NCBI GenBank assembly: GCA_002432565.1
Contig: DJFP01000220.1
Span: 4,115-24,011, forward strand
Length of the DNA stretch: 19,897 bases
From: Flavobacteriales bacterium UBA5869
GTDB lineage: Bacteria; Bacteroidota; Bacteroidia; Flavobacteriales_D; Crocinitomicaceae
Direction: 5' to 3'
The position numbers and the translations under genes are program-made. The notes beneath the pieces are model-generated. The model worked only from the letters and a program-made list of their open reading frames with translations. It had not been told where the DNA came from and searched no databases. Below, one piece after another: positions 7,923 through 13,784 of this stretch. Numbering within the stretch: position 1 is the first letter of the stretch; every line of letters starts with the position of its first letter.

Positions 7923-7986
7923 TAATTCTTATTCAGTGTTTTGTAAACTTCTCTAAAAATGAGATTCTACCAGTTGTTAAGACAAT

Positions 7987-8955
7987 CTAAGGTTTTTGGA
8001 TTTTTAGGGAGTTTGATTTGCTGAAAATCCTGTTTTTGCCATTTTTTGAATAGACTTTTTCTTTCACGGGACCGCTTTCTGACAGAACGATCACATTTCC
8101 GTCTTTCCCGATGTAATCTTCAGGAATGTTGAATGCATTTTTGTCGAGGTTGATCAGCAGGTATTCGGGGCAGATCCGCTTGTCCAGTTTTTGGTTCAGC
8201 GTTAATTGGTAAAGGGCTTCATTTTCGGATGATTTTAAAAGCCTGGCCTGATCGATCGGGATTCGTACAAACAGGTTCGTGGTGATTTGTTTCCGGATCT
8301 GTCGTGTCAGCGGAAAAGAACTTTCCACTTTTACTTTGATCTTTTTCGGATGATAAGTAATCAGAGGTTTATTCTTTTTGACATAATCATCGGTATGTGC
8401 ATAGGTTTTTAGGATGAATCCGTCTTCGGGGCTCAACTGAAAATAGTTTTGAACTGCCGCTTCTTTCTTTTGGATTTCATTGTATTTCTTGCGGATCATT
8501 GCTTCTTCAATAAAACCGGCTTCTTCTTTGTATTCAATCACGGGGAAAGCAGGCATTATTTTATCCGGTGTAAGTTTTCCTGCAAAATCGCGCCATTTCT
8601 TTTCAACGGGTTTTAGTGACTGGGGCAGGTGATTGTTGAGATGATTGGTCAAATCTTCTTTCAGGGCTTCTTTTTCACCGCTTAATTCAACAAATGCATC
8701 GTAATTATCAAACTGCACAAGCAGGTTGTTTTTTTTGAACTCCGGATTTTCGACCAAACGCTCCAGTTTTCCCGTGCGTTTCGCAAAGATGGTCTTTTCC
8801 GGGATTATGAAGTTTAAAAATACCGTGTCGCGTTGTTGTTTTCCTGAAAGTGTAAGTATGTGGCCGGACGAATTATTCAGATTCTTGTCACTTTCATCAG
8901 AGCATGAAAGCACGAATAGGATCGGTAAAAAGACAAGGAATTGAAATACTTTCAT
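7987..8955 (-). CDS. Lipoprotein resembling an efflux-pump membrane-fusion (HlyD-like) adaptor
   Basis: The ATG at 8955 gives 322 residues; a longer frame to 9021 would add 22 residues ahead of the signal peptide. The N-terminus is a lipoprotein signal with a good lipobox, FVLSC, the Cys at about residue 18. The protein then shows two halves of a lipoyl-like domain: IFAKRTGKLERL with KKNNLLVQFDNYDAFV (about 55-90), and ..SPEDGFILKTYAHTDDYVKKNKPLITY (about 172-205, abbreviated). They are separated by a helical hairpin region of about 80 residues. This order is that of membrane-fusion adaptors of RND and ABC exporters, which hold the inner-membrane pump to the outer-membrane channel. The halves are divergent and no pump or TolC gene is adjacent. 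It is convergent with the T9SS cluster and divergent from the next gene. Family assignment is by motif resemblance only. Confidence 0.68.
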   Translation of the reverse strand: MKVFQFLVFLPILFVLSCSDESDKNLNNSSGHILTLSGKQQRDTVFLNFIIPEKTIFAKRTGKLERLVENPEFKKNNLLVQFDNYDAFVELSGEKEALKEDLTNHLNNHLPQSLKPVEKKWRDFAGKLTPDKIMPAFPVIEYKEEAGFIEEAMIRKKYNEIQKKEAAVQNYFQLSPEDGFILKTYAHTDDYVKKNKPLITYHPKKIKVKVESSFPLTRQIRKQITTNLFVRIPIDQARLLKSSENEALYQLTLNQKLDKRICPEYLLINLDKNAFNIPEDYIGKDGNVIVLSESGPVKEKVYSKNGKNRIFSKSNSLKIQKP

Positions 8956-9023
8956 ACTGCTCTTTTCATAAATGTACAACCAAAAACCAAAAGCGTTGAA
9001 AGTTTGTGAAAACTTGGACAAAT

Positions 9024-9047
9024 AATGTTAATAACTTAGTTAACATT
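9024..9047. promoter_or_regulatory. Inverted repeat between divergent genes, operator-like
   Basis: AATGTTAA (9024-9031) and TTAACATT (9040-9047) form a perfect 8-base inverted repeat with an 8-base spacer. It lies 14 bases upstream of the -33-like element of the 9117 gene and about 70 bases upstream of the lipoprotein start, so it could control either. Confidence 0.42.
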
Positions 9048-9060
9048 TAAATAACATGAC

Positions 9061-9093
9061 TTAAAAATAACAAGACGTTCCCACCTAAATTTG
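9061..9093 (+). promoter_or_regulatory. Promoter of the 9117 gene
   Basis: TAAATTTG at 9086-9093 is an exact match to TAnnTTTG. TTA at 9061-9063, one base off the TTG consensus, sits 22 bases upstream. The leader would be about 15-20 bases. Confidence 0.6.
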
Positions 9094-9116
9094 TAAGTAA
9101 CGAATAATGCAGGCCT

Positions 9117-9659
9117 ATGCTAGGGACACTATTAAAAAAAAGGTTGTCGGACACACAGTTAGCGAATGTTTTCCTGAACGGGATCTTCGAGATAGTCGAC
9201 AATGGTTTCGTTGAGGTTGTGGATCTAATCAATGAAGACTTGGCTTTTGTCAACTCGCCTTCAATTCCTGTAGAGCGTAACGGACAATTCACGATGATTG
9301 TAGTTGTCGCAAATATATCTGCTTTGGAAACGACTTTCGAAACGGTCCAGGCAAATAGAATTGAAAAGATCATTTTTGAGCAAATGGGTTCATTGATGGG
9401 GGTAAGCGCCGCAGATGCAGAAGCTAAGGTGAGAGAATACCAGAAATTTATGCAGCGTATCAACCATCCATCCAAGAATATGGTTTATGCAATGTCTAAA
9501 GCGGTATTCCAGAAATACGAACTGAATGACTTCCAGGATGAATACTTCAGACGCCTGCAGTCTCCTAATCCGCTTTTCCTGAAACGCATGGATCAGGTGA
9601 TGGTCAATTTCCTCTGGGATTGGGATTCCTTCTTTAAGAAATACAAGATTGATGAATAA
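9117..9659 (+). CDS. Conserved-looking cytoplasmic protein of unknown function
   Basis: A 180-residue soluble protein with no signal peptide or membrane segment. The first half alternates hydrophobic strands and short helices (LANVFLNGIFEIVDNGFVEV, then MIVVVANISALE); the second half is mainly helical and charged and ends with an aromatic stretch (NFLWDWDSFFKKYKIDE). I do not recognise a family. The start is well placed, 24 bases after a consensus -7 box, and the gene ends just before a strong intrinsic terminator, so it forms its own transcription unit ahead of acs. Codon use and GC content resemble those of acs rather than the AT-rich cluster, suggesting a resident gene. A long antisense frame over its 3' end is a shadow. 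Confidence 0.82.
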   Translation: MLGTLLKKRLSDTQLANVFLNGIFEIVDNGFVEVVDLINEDLAFVNSPSIPVERNGQFTMIVVVANISALETTFETVQANRIEKIIFEQMGSLMGVSAADAEAKVREYQKFMQRINHPSKNMVYAMSKAVFQKYELNDFQDEYFRRLQSPNPLFLKRMDQVMVNFLWDWDSFFKKYKIDE

Positions 9660-9662
9660 TAG

Positions 9663-9690
9663 AAACCCTGGCAGAATCGTCAGGGTTTTT
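9663..9690 (+). terminator. Intrinsic terminator after the 9117 gene
   Basis: AAACCCTG (9663-9670) pairs with CAGGGTTT (9681-9688) across a 10-base loop, followed by a T-run interrupted by one G. The hairpin begins three bases after the stop codon. Confidence 0.85.
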
Positions 9691-9728
9691 TGTTTCTTAT
9701 TATTACATTGCAGGATAAAAACGAAGCG

Positions 9729-11633
9729 ATGAATAAACTTCAGATTAGGACCCTTGAACAGTACTATGAGAAATATGCGCAAAGTGTTTCGGACCCGGAA
9801 GCATTTTGGGAAGATGTCGCAAATGAGTTCCGATGGATGAAGAGGTGGGATAAGGTCCTGGAATGGAACTTTACCGAACCCAGTATCCGGTGGTTTAAGG
9901 GAGCAACTCTTAATATCACGGAGAATATGCTGGATAGACATGTGTCTATTCGTGGAGATAAGCAGGCTTTGATTTGGGAACCGAATGATCCGCATGGAAA
10001 AACCGTAAGTTACAGCTATTCGGAATTGCTGGATGCCGTGTGTGTTTTTGCAAACACACTGAAAAGTCAGGGAGTAAAGAAAGGTGATCGGGTTTGCATT
10101 TACATGCCGATGATCCCGGAACTGGCTATTGCTGTTATGGCGTGTGCCAGGATAGGGGCAATCCATTCGGTCGTTTTCGCAGGGTTTTCAGCCAATGCAC
10201 TTGCAGATCGGATTGAGGATGCGCAGGCAAAACTGATCATAACTGCGGACGGATTGAATCGCGGAGCAAAACAGATTCCGTTGAAACGTGTTGTAGATGA
10301 AGCACTGGAGCACGTTTCCTGCGTGGAAAGAGTGATTGTCTTTGATTGTCTGGGCTGGCAACCTGCAATGAAAACCGGTAGAGATATTTGGTGGCAAGAT
10401 GCCGTTGAAGGAGAATCTAAGGTCTGCGAAGCAGAACCGATGGATGCAGAAGATCCTTTATTTATTCTTTATACTTCCGGTTCAACCGGGAAACCGAAGG
10501 GTGTGGTGCATACCTGTGGCGGATACATGGTTTACACGGCCTATTCTTTCCTGAATGTTTATCAATACGAAGAAAAAGATGTGTTTTGGTGTACGGCAGA
10601 TATCGGGTGGATAACAGGTCATTCATACATTGTATACGGACCTTTGCTGTGTGGTGCAACCACCGTCATGTTTGAAGGAATTCCGACTTACCCGGATGCA
10701 GGCCGCTTTTGGGAGGTGATTGATAAATACGGTGTGAACCAATTCCTGACCGCGCCGACAGCTATTCGTTCTTTGATGGCTTTTGGGGAGGATCATGTGC
10801 TTTCTTACAGCCTGAATTCTTTGAAAATTATCGGAACGGTTGGTGAGCCCATTAACGAAGAAGCCTGGAACTGGTACCACCTGCATGTCGGAAAAGGCCG
10901 TTGTCCGGTAGTGGATAACTGGTGGCAGACAGAAACAGGAGGAATCATGATCTCGGGAATCGGGGATATTTCACCTTTAAAGCCCACATTTGCCGGATAT
11001 CCTTTACCTGGAATCCAGCCGGTTTTATTGAACCAGGAAGGAAGAGAAATTGAAGGCGCTGATGAAGAAGGGTATTTGTGTGTCAAATTCCCATGGCCGT
11101 CTATTTTGAGAACCACTTACGGAGATCATGAACGCTGCCGGGTGACTTATTTTTCCCATTACGACGGATACTATTTTACCGGTGACGGAGCAAAACGGGA
11201 TGAAAACGGTATGTACCGGATTATCGGAAGGGTGGATGATGTAATTAATGTTTCCGGACACCGTTTCGGTACAGCTGAAATCGAAAATGCCATCAACATG
11301 AGTAACCTGGTTATCGAGTCGGCGGTTGTCGGTTATCCGCATCCGGTAAAAGGTCAGTCAATCTACGCTTTTGTCGTTTGTGAGCAGGAAGTTCCGGAAG
11401 ATAAGCAAATTCAGGCCAGGGGAGAGATCGTTGAAACAGTGGTTGCAGAAATCGGTAAGATAGCCGTTCCGGAAAAGATCCAGTTTGTATCCGGACTGCC
11501 AAAAACACGTTCCGGAAAAATTATGCGCCGTATTTTGAGAAAAATTGCCGAAGGAGATACCAGTAACCTGGGTGATACTTCCACCTTGCTGGACCCCTTT
11601 GTGGTGGATGAGATTGTGGAGAATGCTTTGTAA
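9729..11633 (+). CDS. acs: Acetyl-CoA synthetase (acetate--CoA ligase, AMP-forming)
   Basis: Makes acetyl-CoA from acetate, ATP and CoA through an acetyl-AMP intermediate, in the cytoplasm. The ATG at 9729 gives 634 residues, close to the usual 640-650. A TTG at 9690 is rejected as start because it lies on the terminator's T-run. Visible motifs of the ANL superfamily are the phosphate-binding loop YTSGSTGKPKG (248-258), the Acs-specific DNWWQTETGG (about 396-405, whose Trp limits the acyl pocket to acetate), and the hinge region GRVDDVINVSGHRFGTAEIE. The C-terminal PKTRSGKIMRR (591-601) has Lys597 as the catalytic lysine that is reversibly acetylated in characterised Acs enzymes. The N-terminal Acs block is also present (YEKYAQSVSDPEAFWEDVA). 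No consensus promoter is evident in the 38 bases between the terminator and the start, so transcription may depend on read-through or a non-canonical promoter. Confidence 0.96.
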   Translation: MNKLQIRTLEQYYEKYAQSVSDPEAFWEDVANEFRWMKRWDKVLEWNFTEPSIRWFKGATLNITENMLDRHVSIRGDKQALIWEPNDPHGKTVSYSYSELLDAVCVFANTLKSQGVKKGDRVCIYMPMIPELAIAVMACARIGAIHSVVFAGFSANALADRIEDAQAKLIITADGLNRGAKQIPLKRVVDEALEHVSCVERVIVFDCLGWQPAMKTGRDIWWQDAVEGESKVCEAEPMDAEDPLFILYTSGSTGKPKGVVHTCGGYMVYTAYSFLNVYQYEEKDVFWCTADIGWITGHSYIVYGPLLCGATTVMFEGIPTYPDAGRFWEVIDKYGVNQFLTAPTAIRSLMAFGEDHVLSYSLNSLKIIGTVGEPINEEAWNWYHLHVGKGRCPVVDNWWQTETGGIMISGIGDISPLKPTFAGYPLPGIQPVLLNQEGREIEGADEEGYLCVKFPWPSILRTTYGDHERCRVTYFSHYDGYYFTGDGAKRDENGMYRIIGRVDDVINVSGHRFGTAEIENAINMSNLVIESAVVGYPHPVKGQSIYAFVVCEQEVPEDKQIQARGEIVETVVAEIGKIAVPEKIQFVSGLPKTRSGKIMRRILRKIAEGDTSNLGDTSTLLDPFVVDEIVENAL

Positions 11634-11707
11634 TTACTAATTCTGAATTGGGATGATTCAGCCGGCGATTAATCGTATGCCTGCAGTAATAAATATCAAA
11701 TAAATAG

Positions 11708-11740
11708 AAACCTGCTTCGAAAAAGGCAGGTTTTTCTTTT
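11708..11740. terminator. Intrinsic terminator after acs, probably bidirectional
   Basis: AAACCTGC (11708-11715) pairs with GCAGGTTT (11726-11733) across a 10-base loop; the plus strand then continues the T-rich run to 11740. On the minus strand the same stem is followed by a weaker T-rich stretch, so it may also end the DUF3995 transcript that converges on it. Confidence 0.85.
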
Positions 11741-11766
11741 GACTAATTAATGATTGTTCCCAAATG

Positions 11767-12210
11767 TTACATGAATTTCGATTGAATTAAAATCAAAGTC
11801 ACAGCCAATAGGCTTATCACTGCGCACAAGGGCGAATAATACCTGGTATCATTTTTTGCGAATCTGGTATGCTTGATTTTTTTGAAAAATCCCACGTAAT
11901 TAAAATCACCTATAGCACGTACACCGAAAATTCCTGCAATGATCCACAGACCGGATTTTTGGAGCCAGTTTGGAATCGGGAAATGGATTGTACCTGTAAT
12001 CACAAACGGTAAAAGGCCAAAGGCAAGCAGCCCTACAGCAACGATTAGTGTGGCGATTATACCGGGACTTAAGGCTTTTTGGGGAGCATTGTCATCTTTT
12101 GTCGGGATAACGGCTGTTGAGCCCCATTTTCCACCGAATGCCCAATAGAAATGGAGGGAAGAAAGAAATAGAAAGATCCCGAAAAGGATTCCGGAAATAG
12201 TTAGTGCCAT
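11767..12210 (-). CDS. DUF3995-type integral membrane protein
   Basis: A 147-residue protein with four predicted membrane segments (about residues 5-24, 49-72, 86-103 and 127-144). Family-typical positions are SLHFYWAFGGKWG after the first segment, the Pro-rich loop before the second, and the conserved FGVRAIGDFNYVGFFK, followed by FAKNDTRYYSPLC before the last segment. DUF3995 proteins have no established function. It starts 18 bases after the stop of the response regulator upstream on the same strand, so the two are probably co-transcribed; whether they work together is not shown by the sequence. Confidence 0.85.
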   Translation of the reverse strand: MALTISGILFGIFLFLSSLHFYWAFGGKWGSTAVIPTKDDNAPQKALSPGIIATLIVAVGLLAFGLLPFVITGTIHFPIPNWLQKSGLWIIAGIFGVRAIGDFNYVGFFKKIKHTRFAKNDTRYYSPLCAVISLLAVTLILIQSKFM

Positions 12211-12228
12211 GACCCGAAAATAGTCAAA

Positions 12229-12933
12229 TTACTGCTGGCCTTCATTAAAAAACTGCATGAATTCCTGCATGCGTCGTTGTGCTACCGGGATTTCCGTACC
12301 ATTAACCATCTTGATCGTTCCGGTCCTTCCCTTCGTTAAAAGCTGCATGTGATTCAGGTTGACAATGTAACCGTGATGTGAGCGTTTAAATTGTTCTTTC
12401 GGAAGCAGTTTTTCGTAATGGCCTAAGTTTTTAGAGGATACTATCTTATCGTCTTTTGTAATGATGTTGGTATAAGCTCCATCCGATTCGAAGTAAATGA
12501 TATCGTCGTATTTGAGAGCAGTATAACTTCCTTTGTAGGGAACAAGGATCGTATTGGACGTGTTTGACTGATTGATCCGGGATAAAATAAGTGACATTCC
12601 CCGTTTGAAGTCTTCCGTGCGAATTGGTTTTAACAAGTAATAAGATGCAGCAGCATTCAACGCATCAATGGCAAATTTATCATAAGCTGTTACAAATACG
12701 GCTTCAAAGGACCGGCCTTCACAGGCAGCAAGTACATCCAAACCCGTGCCTCCGTTTATTTGTCCGTCCAGAAACACCAGGTCTATGTTATCTGCTGAAT
12801 TCAGGTAATTGATTGCATCATCTTTGTTGTCAAAAACCTGTAACACCTCGCATTGTGGATAATGGAATTTGAGTTTTTGTAAAAGTACTTGTTGAAAGAT
12901 GGGGTCATCTTCAACGATTACACAGTGAATCAT
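12229..12933 (-). CDS. LytTR-family response regulator
   Basis: A 234-residue two-domain regulator. The receiver domain (about 1-118) has the acidic pair in VIVEDD (Asp9 and Asp10), the phosphate-accepting Asp56 in VFLDGQ, Thr82 in FVTAYD, and Lys102 in LLKPI, so it looks competent for phosphorylation. The LytTR DNA-binding domain (about 128-228) carries IIYFESDGAYTNI, FKRSHHGYIVNLNHM and IPVAQRRMQEF, the usual landmarks. LytTR proteins bind paired short direct repeats upstream of promoters. No sensor kinase gene is adjacent, so its partner must be encoded elsewhere; in Bacteroidota the usual partner is a LytS/YehU-type kinase. The ATG at 12933 is the natural start, with the receiver's first strand beginning at residue 3. 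A candidate promoter and a direct repeat that could be its own binding site lie upstream. Confidence 0.93.
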   Translation of the reverse strand: MIHCVIVEDDPIFQQVLLQKLKFHYPQCEVLQVFDNKDDAINYLNSADNIDLVFLDGQINGGTGLDVLAACEGRSFEAVFVTAYDKFAIDALNAAASYYLLKPIRTEDFKRGMSLILSRINQSNTSNTILVPYKGSYTALKYDDIIYFESDGAYTNIITKDDKIVSSKNLGHYEKLLPKEQFKRSHHGYIVNLNHMQLLTKGRTGTIKMVNGTEIPVAQRRMQEFMQFFNEGQQ

Positions 12934-12998
12934 TTTAAATAGTATGTTAAACGGTTGCGGTTTCTTTCGTTCCAGGTAAATTGAAATGAATAGCGTCT

Positions 12999-13028
12999 CT
13001 AAAATACGATTGTAAACGCACTTTTCAA
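12999..13028 (-). promoter_or_regulatory. Candidate promoter of the LytTR regulator operon
   Basis: On the minus strand: TTG (13028-13026), a 19-base spacer, then TATTTTAG (13006-12999), one mismatch from TAnnTTTG. The leader would be about 60 bases. Confidence 0.5.
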
Positions 13029-13066
13029 ATAAGTTTACTCACTTATTTTTATTTCTGCTCACTTAT
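13027..13066. promoter_or_regulatory. Direct and inverted repeats, candidate LytTR binding site
   Basis: CTCACTTAT occurs exactly twice, at 13038-13046 and 13058-13066, with an 11-base gap (20-base period, about two helical turns). In addition AAATAAGT (13027-13034) forms a perfect inverted repeat with ACTTATTT (13041-13048). The direct repeats lie roughly 45-75 bases upstream of the predicted start of the regulator's transcript, a normal position for an activator. Known LytTR sites are paired 9-base direct repeats with a gap of about 12 bases. Confidence 0.5.
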
Positions 13067-13098
13067 CAAAAAAAATCCCCGGAAGCTGTGAAGCCTTC

Positions 13099-13106
13099 TA
13101 GCTTTG
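13099..13106 (+). promoter_or_regulatory. -7-like box ahead of the hairpin array
   Basis: TAGCTTTG is an exact TAnnTTTG match on the plus strand about 90 bases before the first array linker, but no TTG lies at the right distance upstream. If active it would drive a plus-strand RNA through the array. Confidence 0.28.
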
Positions 13107-13195
13107 TAGTGTGATCGTATCTGAAGAGCATTGAAAAACAGTTCTTCCACGAAACAAGAAGTTTGGAATGATTCATTAAAGATATAAGTAAGAGT

Positions 13196-13765
13196 GGTTA
13201 GGTTAAGGTTGAATTGTGAAAGAGAAGTTGTCCCTTACTACAGGCAGCTTCTCAACGATCAACTACAGGGGCGGTATTACAAAAAATAATCGCTTTCGGT
13301 TAGGTTAAGTTGAATAGTGTAAAGAATAAGGGGTATTTGCCGAGGCAGATGCTCCTTCATTCTTCTGGAAAACAGACTTGTTGGATGAGCATAAAATGAA
13401 AATGAAGTAATAGTAGGTGGTTAGGTTTAATAGTGAAAAGAGGGATCAAACCTTTTGATTCCTCTTAGCTTAAAAACAATGTTGGCTGCTGAATAAGGTT
13501 TTGAGTTAGGTTAGGTAAGTTGAATAGTTAATTTGGAGAATAGGGGTTGTCGATTTAAATAGATGGCTCCTGGATTCTTCCAGGAACAACTCTGCAAAAC
13601 TTGGAACGATAAAATACGAATGGTTAGGTTAGTAAATTGGTTAATGTAAAAAAGGAACATCCATGAATGGATAACCCTTTTGAAAAAGCGATCGGATCCG
13701 CTTGGATTTAGGTTGAGTTAGGTAAATTGAGTAAAAAAAGGAGTGCGCCACGGTGCACTCCTTTT
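13196..13765. repeat. Six-unit linker-plus-hairpin array
   Basis: A linker close to GGTTAGGTTAAGTTGAATAG recurs six times, starting at 13196, 13298, 13419, about 13503, 13622 and 13711 (spacing about 84-121 bases). Each copy is followed within about 10-20 bases by a hairpin. Stems are: A, 13222-13230 with 13245-13253; B, 13322-13333 with 13353-13364 (mismatched); C, 13438-13450 with 13454-13466 (13 pairs, three-base loop); D, 13535-13546 with 13567-13581 (bulged); E, 13650-13655 with 13676-13681, plus an inner ATCCAT/ATGGAT; F, 13736-13746 with 13755-13765. The stem sequences differ between units, but the left arm is always purine-rich and the right arm pyrimidine-rich. A degenerate seventh hairpin may exist at about 13122-13147. 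Read on the minus strand each unit is a hairpin, a T-rich stretch, then a CTAACC-type linker. Function and direction of transcription are unknown. Confidence 0.75.
13736..13765. terminator. Intrinsic terminator after the LURP-one-like gene (array unit F)
   Basis: AAAAGGAGTGC pairs with GCACTCCTTTT over 11 base pairs with an 8-base loop. On the minus strand it begins 20 bases after the stop codon of the gene ending at 13785 and is followed by seven T residues. It is also array unit F, and on the plus strand would end any RNA crossing the array. Confidence 0.85.
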
Positions 13766-13784
13766 GATTTATATCGTTGCGATT

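Larger units (their letters stand above)
12934..13784. other. Long gene-free stretch: LytTR promoter region and hairpin array
   Basis: No credible coding frame exists in these 851 bases on either strand; stops are frequent in all frames. From left to right they hold a candidate minus-strand promoter (12999-13028), ATAAGT/ACTTAT repeats (13027-13066), a plus-strand TAGCTTTG box (13099-13106), a possible degenerate hairpin (about 13122-13147) and the six-unit array (13196-13765). Confidence 0.7.

Noticed and set aside
8956..9021. 22-residue N-terminal extension of the adaptor-like lipoprotein
   Set aside because: It would bury the lipoprotein signal peptide, which begins at the ATG at 8955.
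9690..9728. TTG start extending acs by 13 residues
   Set aside because: It lies on the T-run of the preceding terminator and adds residues absent from the normal Acs N-terminus; the ATG at 9729 fits the family.
9390..10166. 258-residue minus-strand frame opposite acs and the 9117 gene
   Set aside because: It overlaps two well-supported genes on the other strand, has an implausible composition and contains no domain. It is a shadow frame.
13503..13520. Telomere-like TTAGG repeat
   Set aside because: TTAGG occurs only two or three times in a row within each linker; the unit that recurs is the longer linker with its hairpin.
13196..13765. CRISPR array
   Set aside because: Linkers are similar but not identical, spacing varies from about 84 to 121 bases, the intervening segments are hairpins rather than unrelated spacers, and there is no cas gene.
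13196..13765. Integron attC array (GTTAGGT matches the GTTRRRY core)
   Set aside because: I could not find matching RYYYAAC boxes at the other end of each hairpin, the hairpin follows rather than precedes the core, units contain no reading frames, and there is no integrase gene in the window.
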